Assembly (NCBI GenBank): GCA_009760855.2
Contig: WPIO01000009.1
Coordinates: 9,263,501-9,327,500, forward strand
DNA length: 64,000 nucleotides
Source: Cristatella mucedo
Taxonomy: Eukaryota > Bryozoa > Phylactolaemata > Cristatellidae
Direction of reading: 5' to 3'
Under the pieces are notes generated by a model. It was not told the origin of the DNA. It searched no databases and worked only from the letters and a program-made list of their open reading frames with translations. Within the stretch, counting starts at the first letter, position 1; each line of letters begins with the position of its first letter. A program made the position numbers and the translations under genes. Positions 11,647 to 64,000 of the stretch are shown in pieces.

Positions 11647-11889
11647 CGGCACGTAGTAGGTATTCGACACAAAGCAGATGTGATTCGTGTAATCTACCAT
11701 CGTTTGTGTGAATACGTCCGGGCACCAGCATGTGATAGGGTCACCGACGTACTGCTTAGCGCTGACGACGAGCATGAAGATGATGCAGAGAATCACAGTG
11801 TAGCGATGGCTGAGCCTGTCGCAGAAGTCATCGTCCCAGCGGAGCGAGAACTTGGAGATCTTGCTAGCCGCATCGAGAAAACCTTGCAT
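11647..11889 (-). pseudogene. Innexin N-terminal exon (orphan fragment)
   Basis: Innexins are four-pass membrane proteins that build invertebrate gap junctions. The 81 codons from ATG at 11889 give MQGFLDAASKISKFSLRWDD, then DRLSHRYTVILCIIFMLVVS (first membrane segment), AKQYVGDPITCWCPDVFTQT and ICFVSNTYYVP. These are the cytoplasmic N-terminus, TM1 and first extracellular loop of a spiralian-type innexin, with the two CWC cysteines. YTVILCIIF...KQYVGDP is diagnostic. A CTGCTTTATTTAAACAG acceptor lies directly before the ATG, and GTGAGG follows YYVP, so it looks like a proper exon. The expected next block (YYQWVP and TM2 onwards) is not found on the minus strand down to position 1. L2-A sequence begins 46 bases after the donor. 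I class it as a gene fragment, but the reading frame itself is intact. Confidence 0.8.
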
Positions 11890-12065
11890 GCTGTTTAAAT
11901 AAAGCAGAGACAAGTGTCATTTTCAAGGTTTAGATACGTTAAGTGCTCCTGCGAAAGTGCTTGTCGGCCATTTAGTCTCGATGCTCTGTCGGTTTTGGTA
12001 TTCCTGCATTACATTTACAATAAGCGATTAAAAAACATGCCGTGGTCTGCATCTATATATGTGTT

Positions 12066-12590
12066 GCTGAAAGTAGGCAGACTTGATTGAGGAGCTGATA
12101 TGGTCGTCTAACGAAAGGTCACTTTAGAACAAGACACCTATATTTCATGCAGATTCGACAGGAGATATGCTGGTAGAGCCGATTTTGAGTCAGCCTTTCC
12201 AATTTCGGAATCACACTTAATTGTCCCATAACCAGTAAGTTAGTTTGATCATCATTTAATTTGAGAAAATTTGCTGCCATTCATGTGTGAATGTCATCAA
12301 TACATGCAGCAAGTGAGTTGAGGGAATTCGAGGTGCTCGAAGGCTGGGAGGGACCAAAGCAAAGGTACAACTGAGTGTCATCCGCATAGAAGTGAAAGTG
12401 ATGCGATGGGGGGGGGGGAGTAGATCTGATAGACAAGCTGCAGCCAAAGAATGAAGGGACCTAAAAGTGAGCGACAAAACCTTAATGTCGATGCGTTGGT
12501 TGACTGGTAGCCAGTGCTGGTCGGCGAGAAGTGGTGTGATGTGGCCGCTGCGACGTTTTCGACAGAAAAGCCTAGGTGCAGTGTTTTACG
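12066..12590 (-). mobile_element. Rearranged L2-A scraps
   Basis: Two L2-A pieces lie in the wrong order. 12405-12590 holds the DLHWLPVKQ/APAYLSDL region and 12066-12393 the YADD-to-SAYFQ region, which should come before it. A G10 run marks the join. Confidence 0.75.
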
Positions 12591-13114
12591 CCATATTCGT
12601 GTGCATTCGTCGTCGGGAAGCCTTGTGACAGTATGCCAGGCAGAATTTCGCAGCTTCAACTTTCGTGCTCTGTAAAACTAAATAAATGGCCAGTGCACCG
12701 CGATGCTTCAGTTGAAGCACAGTCGTAAAAAACGCCCTTGACCTAAAGAGCTGCCGGAGAAGGAAAAAGTGGCCTCGAAAAAGCTCGAACGGCCGTGCGG
12801 CGGCGGAGGCCGCTGCACGTGACTGACTGTGCGAAGAAATGCGCGCTCTGCCAGGCTCGAATCTCTGCAAGCAGACTGCAAGCAATCTCGTTAAACGCGT
12901 GTGGCGACAGGCGACAGGTCTCTGTTGGTTTACGGGTGTGGTAAAGTTGCTTTTTTGTCAGAGAAAATTTGGGGCGAGCGCGCCGGATTTGTGTTTGAGC
13001 GGCTTTTGTCTGTCTTGACCGAGCGTCATTCCTTCTCTACGCTTCTTATGAGGCAGTTGTTATCGCCATGCTCCTGCCGCAGCCGGCAGGCCCAGAGCGT
13101 GCTGTCGCAAGCAA
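12591..13114. other. GC-rich stretch, nothing recognised
   Basis: Part of the 2.1-kb block separating the two halves of an L2-A copy. It could hold the upstream region of the innexin fragment, but no motif shows this. Confidence 0.4.
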
Positions 13115-13206
13115 GCCGGCCTGTAAATGTAAAGTTCCGAGAAAGAGATTGAGTTCTCTGAGGGCGCTATATTGAATGCATTATTGTTATAATTATGATT
13201 ATTAAG
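13115..13206 (+). mobile_element. L2-A solo 3' tail
   Basis: GTAAAGTTCCGAGAAAGAGA, TTGAGTTCTCTGAGGGCGCT and an ATT-like run: hairpin and tail only, without coding sequence. Confidence 0.8.
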
Positions 13207-13730
13207 AAGCTCCGTCGGTGCGTTGTAGATGCTGGTGACCGCTGCCCTCGCCGGCAGCGGTCAACAGCAGCTCAAGGCCCTAGGTGTGTAACACCGAGGG
13301 CTCGGCGGAGTAGGCGTAACCTGCCGCTTACCTAGCGGCGTAACCTAGCGCCTGCCTGATGCCGCTCGGTGAGCGTTCACGCGAAATAAGCAGGCCGCCA
13401 CGAAACGAGCGTTTCTGGCACTGACCTACTTACCGCTACTAAAGGGAGTCGTGAGTCCGCGGCGTGAATTGGAAAGCGAGACACACAAGTTGGGGATTTT
13501 ACTGAGCCTTAATCGAAGCGCACAGTCGCTGCGCGTCTAGCTCAGTTTTATCTCCACACTCCTTGCATGCTCTCAACAGCACAAGCACTCTTGCAGAGGG
13601 AATACGTCCCCGAAATTAGGCTACCGAAGTCTATTGTGGGGAACGACCTAAATACGACGAGGAGCCCGAACCGGAACCTAGGCCCTGACTGGAGAACTAG
13701 GGCTCCGCTTCCACCTTAACTGCAGGAAAA
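13207..13730. other. GC-rich stretch with short internal repeats
   Basis: Short repeated motifs (GTAACCTGCCGCTTACCTAG, GCGTAACCTAGCGCCTG) but no recognisable gene or element ends. Confidence 0.4.
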
Positions 13731-14228
13731 CCTTCATTCTATGGCTCCAGCCTATCTCTTAGATATACTACCCCATCAGGCCAAGCATCGTACCACCCGC
13801 TTTTCGGAACCCAACAGTCTACAAATACCTCGTACAAACCTTAAATCCTTTGGAGACCGTGCATTTAGTTCGTATGCTCCCACAGCCTGGAACTCCCTCC
13901 CGAGCTGCGTCAGAACATCCCCTGACCTGACCACATTTAAAAGGCACTTAAAAACATACCTATTTAGGACAGCATTTAGTGGGTCCCTGTGATTCGTCCT
14001 TGATGTGCTTATGCGTGGTGACACTGTGCATGCTGCCACTAACGACATTTGCATGCTGACCCTGTGTATGTCACCCCTAACCATATTATTCATTTTGTTT
14101 GTTTTTAAAGCATGATTTTACTTACCATTCAATTGCATTTTCCTTTGCAGTAAATGTAAAGCGCCTAGAAAGAGATTAGGTTCTCTGAGGGCGCTTTATC
14201 AAGTGCATTATTATTATTATTATTATTA
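13731..14228 (+). mobile_element. L2-A copy, second part with 3' end
   Basis: Begins TTCATTCTATGGCTCCAGCC, exactly where the part ending at 11600 stops, and continues (TNLKSFGDRAFSSYAPTAWN) to the hairpin AAAGCGCC..GGCGCTTT and (ATT)n. Confidence 0.9.
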
Positions 14229-14273
14229 CCTCACACACTACACCAAACACTCTTGGTGAGACCGCGTGCACGC

Positions 14274-14280
14274 GCGCGCG

Positions 14281-14322
<42 letters not shown>
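14274..14322. repeat. (CG)n/(CA)n microsatellite
   Basis: A CG run followed by about 20 CA units. Confidence 0.95.
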
Positions 14323-14323
<1 letters not shown>

Positions 14324-14514
14324 CACAGAAGAAACACAAAATGAGAGCTCAAGCGCTATACGACCGTATTCGGTGGCGTCCACCGAATCCTGGCGCTGTC
14401 TCGTCCTGTCCCTCAATCGCCGGAGAACAGCCCGCCCTCCTCCCTCGCTTTCAGAGAAACGAGTCCGGCAACTACCGGCGACGGCGTCGAGACGTCGAGC
14501 CTAAGATGAAGAAA

Positions 14515-14678
14515 GCCGTGATGGCACACTAGGTAAGGCGGTTGCTTTCACGACCTCGGTCCCGAGGTCGTGGGTTCGATTCCTGCGGTGGGTGATTCTT
14601 TATCGCCACTGCAAGCGGTGGTGATAGCCGTAAAGGCTCTTCTGTCGCTATACAAAAAGAGGCTGTTTAATCAGCTAG
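14515..14678 (+). mobile_element. SINE1 copy, near consensus
   Basis: Box A-like TGGCACACTAGG, box B GGTTCGATTCC, body hairpin ATCGCCACTGCAAGCGGTGG and 3' end AATCAGCTAG. One of the cleanest copies in the window, so a useful reference. Confidence 0.9.
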
Positions 14679-15158
14679 GATTTTTCTTTTTTAAGAAGAG
14701 GCCTCTAGCGAGCGTCGCCATATCATTATATAACTATCTGGGACAATGGGGTTAACAACCCAGGCCAATAGCAGTCACCTCAGTGACCTCTGCGTCCCCT
14801 TGCTCACAGCTCGAGAACCCAGATGCTCTTCACCCACTTCTTTTGTTCTCACCTACTGCTTGTTCTTCTTGTTCTTTGTTTGTTGTTTCTTGTTCTTTGT
14901 TCTCACGGAAACCGTCCAGCAAACCTAGGTTGGCTGGCTGTGACAGCGACCATGGGCAAGCGTTGCCCTATTCTCAAATTGCTAGCCGGAACTATAGGGT
15001 TGACAGGCCAGCCAATATCATTCACCTCATTGCCCTACTACGATGGCTGCATCCTCTTGTTCTAGGACAGAGGTGCTTCTTGCTGAGCAATTCTCATGCG
15101 CTCTAAAACTGAGTCAGTCCGGCGCTCAGCTACAGGTGTGAAAAGGTGCGCCAAGCTA
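14679..15158. other. Intergenic stretch, nothing recognised
   Basis: Contains T- and GTTCTT-rich sequence. No gene or repeat family recognised. Confidence 0.5.
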
Positions 15159-15222
15159 CAGCGGAAAAGGTGGCGATAGCCGTTAGTGTTCTTCTGTCGC
15201 TATATAGATGAGGCTGCTAAAT
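15159..15222 (+). mobile_element. SINE1 3' fragment
   Basis: GGTGGCGATAGCCGTTAGTG, TTCTTCTGTCGCTATA and GAGGCTGCTAAAT match the SINE1 3' half. Confidence 0.65.
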
Positions 15223-15579
15223 TCTTTTTAAGAAAAGGGCATTCAAAGGTTTTTTTGGCGGCGGAAGTAACCTGCAGAAGAACGGCCGGTGAAGGGGGAA
15301 AGAATAACGCAACCGCTACAACGTTACCCTTACTGCTATTTTATTTAATTTATGGTTTTTTCTTCAGATTTACCACGCTTTTCCTGGCAAAAACTACACC
15401 AAAGGTTAACCGGGCAGGAATGTGACGTTTTCTATGGCAGGTCTACCATCAGGTGGCGGCACCCCTTTGTTAAAAGCTCCAGCCGGAGGGTAGCTCTCGG
15501 CATCCGGGATCGACGGGCCGCGCTTACCGGAAGTTAGTGCGAATCTCAGCTTCCGGCAATCAGCTACAGACAATTCAGC

Positions 15580-16539
15580 ATGGCTCGCGTCGCTCCTTTG
15601 CTCGGTTATCGAGCATCTGCCTCTGTTGGTACGTGTCTAATTGTAATCGGAGTCATCTGTCACGGTTGGGTTGGCGGTGAGCCGCTGGACCGCGGTGGTG
15701 CAGTCGAGTGCTGGATCAGCCCGTCGTTGAGCTGCAAGGCTCCGGCAGCTTTGCCGTCCCTGCAGGAGCTGCGCTTCAGCAGTTATCTTCAGGCCGATAG
15801 CCACATAGAGGAGGAGTTTCAGAGAGCGCCTGAGTGCACATGCTTTAACGGTAGTCAGGGGGTGTCCAAAGTGTCATTGGCAATGAGACCGTCCGATCGG
15901 ACCGTCAGCGACGCCGCGAAGGTGCTGCAGACATTGGCTGACTACATCAACGTTAGCACCGTAACCGCTCTTCGGTTGGAGGGTACAGGAATCTATGCAC
16001 TCCCGCGGAATTTCTTTAAAGACTTCGAGCGTCTATCGAATCTTACCATCACGGATACGTCCAACTCCGAGGGGTTTGCTGTCGACGTGCATCCGCTAAT
16101 GCATTCGCTCACCTACTTGGATCTCACTAACAATTCGTTTGCCTACGCATCAGAGGAATTTATACATGCTCTCGACCCTCTTACTGACAGTGTGGCCATT
16201 CACTTGGCTGGTAATCCTTTTGAATGCGACTGCCTGCTGAAGCCCTTATACGACTGGCTTGAAAATGGTAACGGTAGTAAGGCCGTTATGGACAAAGGTT
16301 CTCTGGCGTGCGGCAAGTCAGGCAAGATCGCGCAGCCTGTATTGAGCTGTCGGCGTGAGGATTTTGAATGCAAGGAAGTCGACGTGACCAACCATTTGGA
16401 GGTAGCCTATGCCATCATGTCCACTTCCCTGGCCGTTGTCATCATAATCCTGCTGCTGGTCATGTGGAGAAAAGGCAGCAACTACCTCAGCGCCTGTTTG
16501 TCATCCAGGCGATTAAACTATACTGCCGTGAACGTGTGA
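15580..16539 (+). CDS. Leucine-rich-repeat single-pass membrane protein, TPBG-like
   Basis: A single-exon 319-residue type I membrane protein. Residues 1-33 are a signal peptide (TCLIVIGVICHGW core). Cysteines at 44, 52, 87 and 89 suggest a compact N-terminal domain. LRR-like segments lie near 128-145 (VTALRLEGTGIYALP) and 177-187 (LTYLDLTNNSF). An LRR C-terminal cap occupies about 211-264: GNPFECDC with cysteines 216 and 218, then C244, C257 and C264. Residues 276-296 are the membrane helix (STSLAVVIIILLLVMW), followed by a 23-residue basic tail. N-glycosylation motifs are at N90, N124, N154, N184 and N231. The short LRR block, the cap next to the membrane and the single coding exon recall trophoblast glycoprotein (TPBG/WAIF1), a Wnt-pathway modulator. 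Similarity is too thin to be certain, and other short LRR receptors are possible. The ATG at 15580 has a good context (TTCAGCATGG) and opens directly into the signal peptide. The gene faces CIP2A. Confidence 0.85.
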   Translation: MARVAPLLGYRASASVGTCLIVIGVICHGWVGGEPLDRGGAVECWISPSLSCKAPAALPSLQELRFSSYLQADSHIEEEFQRAPECTCFNGSQGVSKVSLAMRPSDRTVSDAAKVLQTLADYINVSTVTALRLEGTGIYALPRNFFKDFERLSNLTITDTSNSEGFAVDVHPLMHSLTYLDLTNNSFAYASEEFIHALDPLTDSVAIHLAGNPFECDCLLKPLYDWLENGNGSKAVMDKGSLACGKSGKIAQPVLSCRREDFECKEVDVTNHLEVAYAIMSTSLAVVIIILLLVMWRKGSNYLSACLSSRRLNYTAVNV

Positions 16540-17535
16540 GAAATTCTCCCTGTCCCTGTCCTGCATCGCAATTCTTTAGTAGGAACTTCACTTATTTGTG
16601 CACCGAGTGCTTCTACTTAGTGTCTGCTACGTACGGTGTACCCAGCAGCACGGTCTGGTCGTGCTGGCACCGTTTGCCACTCTGCAAACTTTATCTCAGG
16701 CCCGACAAGATGCGATCTCATAGTTGTTCGAAATGACCGAGGTCCCACTCGCCAAATGCTTTCGCGTCTGTGTAAGCTGTGAACGCTTTGTTGCAGCTAT
16801 GTGCATCTCTCTATGCTCGCCTTGCAATAGCTCGCTTTACACTGATTGTAAGAAGCACAGAGCATGTCGCTGTGCTGCTCCACAAGCAGCTGTCGGACGT
16901 GCGCGTGAGGCACAGCAGCAGCCTGTACTCGGAGAGGCGTTCTACTTAGCAGACGACCGCAGCAGGCAGCTCCTCGAATTGGCCGCTCCTGGTCACTAGA
17001 ACGGCTTGCTGCCTGCCAGTGCCAGTGTGCAGTTGTCCCAGGAGCAATACAATGTTTATTGACTGCATGAGCAGACCCGAGATTTTTACGAGTGCATGAG
17101 CGTCTTTCAAGTGGGGAGGGGGCTGAACCTTGATCGTTCTTGAGGCAGCCAACCAATCAGCGAGGAGGCCCATCACGGGGGGGGGGGGGCATTGTCGGTA
17201 GGTAGCCACTTACAGGTGCGAAAACATTTGTGGATGCGCTCATGCTGTATGTGTTTGCTCGCATGCATACCCATAGACAAGATAGGGAGCAAAATCAGTG
17301 TGAGCAAGGTGTGGAAGCAGAGGATTGTGTTGGCCTTGATCTAAGCGTCATATGTAACGCTCAGGTGTGGAGCCTGCATGGCAAGGTGGGAGCATGCTGG
17401 TGTCCATGTGTGAACGCTGCTACCGCTCCGCGTGTGCACGCTGCTGTGTGCACAACTGCTTTCTCTTCAGTGTTGGTTGTAATGGAAAGTCGTCACGGAG
17501 AGATTTGCCTAACCTGCATTTATTGCTCCGGATCT
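16540..17535. other. 3' flank of the LRR gene
   Basis: Presumably begins with the 3' UTR. No clear poly(A) signal and no second gene. A run of about 13 G lies near 17177. Confidence 0.5.
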
Positions 17536-17846
17536 TCATAATCCGTCAAGTCTTTTAGAGACTGCTTCCATGAGAGTTAAACAATCGGTGTAGGCAATGA
17601 CGATGCTTGCAAGCACTTGGTAGGTTACTTGCGGGTTAGGTTCGTCAACATAGGGAAGTGCCATGCGCAGCAGTGTCTGGGGGCTCGTGAGAACGGTCAT
17701 CGACGAGAGGCTGAAAGATTTGGCCAATGTCGTTGATCTGCCTTCTGCTAGCGTGGCGTCAAAATAACCTGAGCCCCAAGTTTTGCACGAATTTTGCTCT
17801 CGGTCACCATCCAGTTCGATGTGCCAGCACTCTATAATCGTCTAAT
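17536..17846 (-). CDS. Unrecognised open frame of about 100 codons
   Basis: Open on the minus strand from a stop near 17846 to a stop near 17536. It contains GSGYFDATLAEGRSTTLAKS, then TSPQTLLRMALPYVDEPNPQ and VTYQVLASIVIAYTDCLTLM. Composition and helix-like periodicity look protein-like and there are few low-complexity residues, but I do not recognise a family. There is no ATG near the start and no certain splice site, so it may be an exon of an unseen gene, an element fragment or chance. Confidence 0.3.
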
Positions 17847-18059
17847 CAAGTAGGAGCTGCTTAATTTTCAGTGCACACCCACGTATTCCTTACTGGTCAT
17901 GTGACACTCAGACTAAGAATAGCCTGATATGCTAAGCTTGAAGTGCTCTCGTGACCACAGGAGCTGCAGAATGCATGCCAAGTACTTACCCACTTCTGAA
18001 CTCGGAATGGCTGCGAGTAGCTGTGCCCAAGCATGCATGCACTGGTCTTCTCGGGAGCC

Positions 18060-18335
18060 CTCTATAGACAATATAGAACATCAGCAGTTTCTTCCTACTC
18101 TTAAAGACCGTTGGCGACAGGAGCTTTCTGTGTGTGTAGGTCATCGACTGTGGAAAAGCGCTGCCATAATTCCTAGGCAACGACCTCTATACTATCCTGC
18201 GGCCGACTGTGGCACATCCTTTCCAGTGGTCCTGCGCCGCAACGTACATGCTGCTCACACTTCCTCGACTCCCCTCCGGACTCCGCTAAGCTTCTCACTT
18301 TCTCTACCTTGCGTGAGGTGTAGTCTGCCTGCCAC
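18060..18335 (+). mobile_element. L2-B 3' coding/UTR fragment
   Basis: Degenerate match to the end of L2-B: TTGGCGACAGGAGC, CTGTGGAAAAGCGCTGCC and GCGGCCGACTGTGGCACAT correspond to VGDRSFS, LRLWNSLP and TADYGTSF in the copy at 36720-37172. Confidence 0.6.
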
Positions 18336-19719
18336 CGTATGCTGCACACCGGAAGCCGCTTCCGCCTCCCTTCACCTTCGGTCGCGGAGTGGTGAGCGAG
18401 TTCGCCAGGCAGGCAGCAGGAGAGGCTCCAGAGCCGAGCGGCTCCAGGCCGACTCAGCAGCTGCCTAGCCACAGACAGGCTCGCGACCGGCAGCCACTCT
18501 CAGTCATCGACAACGGCTCTGATGTAGTAGCAGTCGACGACACGGTGCCGTTCGACGACAGCTCCGACGGCTGCCCTGCATAGTGGCGGCCCAGAAAAAA
18601 AGGAACCGGCACTCACGGCAGCAACGTGGCCAAGCAACGAAGCTTGCCAGGACCTCGGCTGATCCCCCCACATGGCAAGCTGACTTGTCTTTCGGTGGCT
18701 AGGCGTTTCTGACGACGCACTATCCGGATCTGAAGCCACGTGGTCACTCTTCCTGGCTGCCACAAGTCTGGGCCTTAATTGGGCTGCAGAAAGCTCTCCG
18801 GAGTAGCACCGCTTAGGCCTTGTAGGTTGGTTCAGTTGCAGACAAGACACCTTGCATTACTGGATAAATGTGCGCACATGAGAGTATAGAGACTTGAGTC
18901 GATTTTGCCGCACAGATATAGCCACTACATGAGCTGCAGTGCGACTGACGGTATACTCATGAAAAAGTCAATCAAACACGTCGACCTGTTGCTGTAAACA
19001 GCAAACTCTACCGACCCGGTGACGTCATCCAGCTAGCCTCTGCATCCTGAAAACTAATTGACAGCAGTGTAAACGTGGATTAGAGACTAAGGATTGTGAA
19101 GCAGATGCCAATAAGCATCCGAGCTAGTGACATTGAAATATATATACGAATTCGACTGGTTTTAGGACGTTCAAAACCGTCTCTCAAATGTGCTCTAAGC
19201 AGCACCGAATCGCTGCACTCCACATCGAAAGTGCTAAGAGAGCATCGTGTTAACTAAAAAAAAACTTGGCTCTGGCAGTGATGCTGCTCTGACAAATGCT
19301 AGAGATTGATGGTAAATGCCGATTGTGCCTGCATACGGACACCGGACATTTATATTCGTGTGCCGCAGCATAATGACGATGACATTGATTAGATAGCTGG
19401 CTAGCTTGCCTTACTTGCAATTTCTCTGTTACAACACTGAATAAGTTACGTCTGCTCACACAGTTTCACAAAAAAACGCAGCTTGGCACAGTTGAAAGGA
19501 GAACCAGATCAGCTCACAGTCACCCAACAGGATACAGGTGTCGATTCCGTCAGCAACTCCCGGCAGGAATCCAAGTAGCAGCATCAGCAGACAACGATGA
19601 TGCATGCGATCGCCACCTCGGGCTTCGTTCAAGCACCCGTTCAAGCACGATCAGATAGAGCACCGATGAGTTCACACGCACGTGCATGCATGTACCATGA
19701 AGTGTGATACACAGCTGTC
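18336..19719 (-). other. CIP2A 3' flank
   Basis: Sequence after the CIP2A stop on the minus strand. No canonical AATAAA was noticed in the first 700 bases. No other gene or element recognised. Confidence 0.45.
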
Positions 19720-63838
<44,119 letters not shown>

Positions 63839-64000
63839 TTTATCAGCTGCTTTCGAGTCGAAACACGGGGGTCGAGGGGGGTACGCAGCGATGTTCTGCA
63901 CGGTCCGCGTCCACGGTGCTTGCGGAGTAATCCCAACTGCTTACTATTTCGCTAAGTGCAATAGAGGTGCGACACCGGTAGTTTCGCCGAAGATCACTTC
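63839..64000 (-). promoter_or_regulatory. CIP2A 5' UTR/promoter region
   Basis: Upstream of the CIP2A ATG to the window edge. CpG-containing, no TATA box or initiator seen. Role by position only. Confidence 0.35.

Overview
This is a stretch of a metazoan nuclear genome. Genes have introns with GT/AG borders, and more than half of the recognisable sequence is LINEs, SINEs and simple repeats. An innexin exon of the type seen in molluscs and annelids (KQYVGDPxxCWCP, then VSNTYYVP) points to a spiralian (lophotrochozoan) animal. The species cannot be named from the sequence.

Host genes. (1) 626-1605, plus strand: the last two coding exons of a RALBP1 (RLIP76) orthologue; the rest lies before the window. 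(2) 11647-11889, minus: an orphan N-terminal innexin exon inside a block that splits a LINE copy. (3) 15580-16539, plus: a single-exon leucine-rich-repeat membrane protein resembling trophoblast glycoprotein (TPBG). (4) 19720-63838, minus: a CIP2A (KIAA1524) orthologue of about 44 kb. Eighteen coding exons were located by hand from splice sites, reading phase and resemblance to human CIP2A as recalled. All junction phases agree except between exons 11 and 12, where one more exon is predicted but not found.

Mobile elements. The dominant family, called L2-A here, is an L2/CR1-type LINE with an APE endonuclease and a reverse transcriptase. Its 3' end is a conserved hairpin followed by (ATT)n. 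A second LINE, L2-B, ends in TACATTACAT repeats. There are two tRNA-derived SINE families: SINE1, whose 3' end reads ATCAGCTAG, and SINE2, whose 3' end copies the L2-A hairpin. A 142-bp hAT-type MITE is also present. Many copies are nested, which gives a relative order of insertion. The richest stack is 34635-39034, one L2-A copy carrying the MITE, an L2-B and a SINE2.

Layout. 1-2 kb: RALBP1 3' end. 3-14 kb: LINE fragments and the innexin block. 15.6-16.5 kb: the LRR gene. 17-19.7 kb: spacer with one unrecognised ORF. 19.7-63.8 kb: CIP2A, its introns filled with L2 copies and long GA/CT and GT/CA microsatellites. The LRR gene and CIP2A converge. No CRISPR array, rRNA gene, true tRNA gene or operon was seen. 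I found no clearly new biological system. The strongest leads are the SINE2/L2-A shared tail, solo 3' tails of L2-A with a target-site duplication, and the repeated break point inside L2-A.
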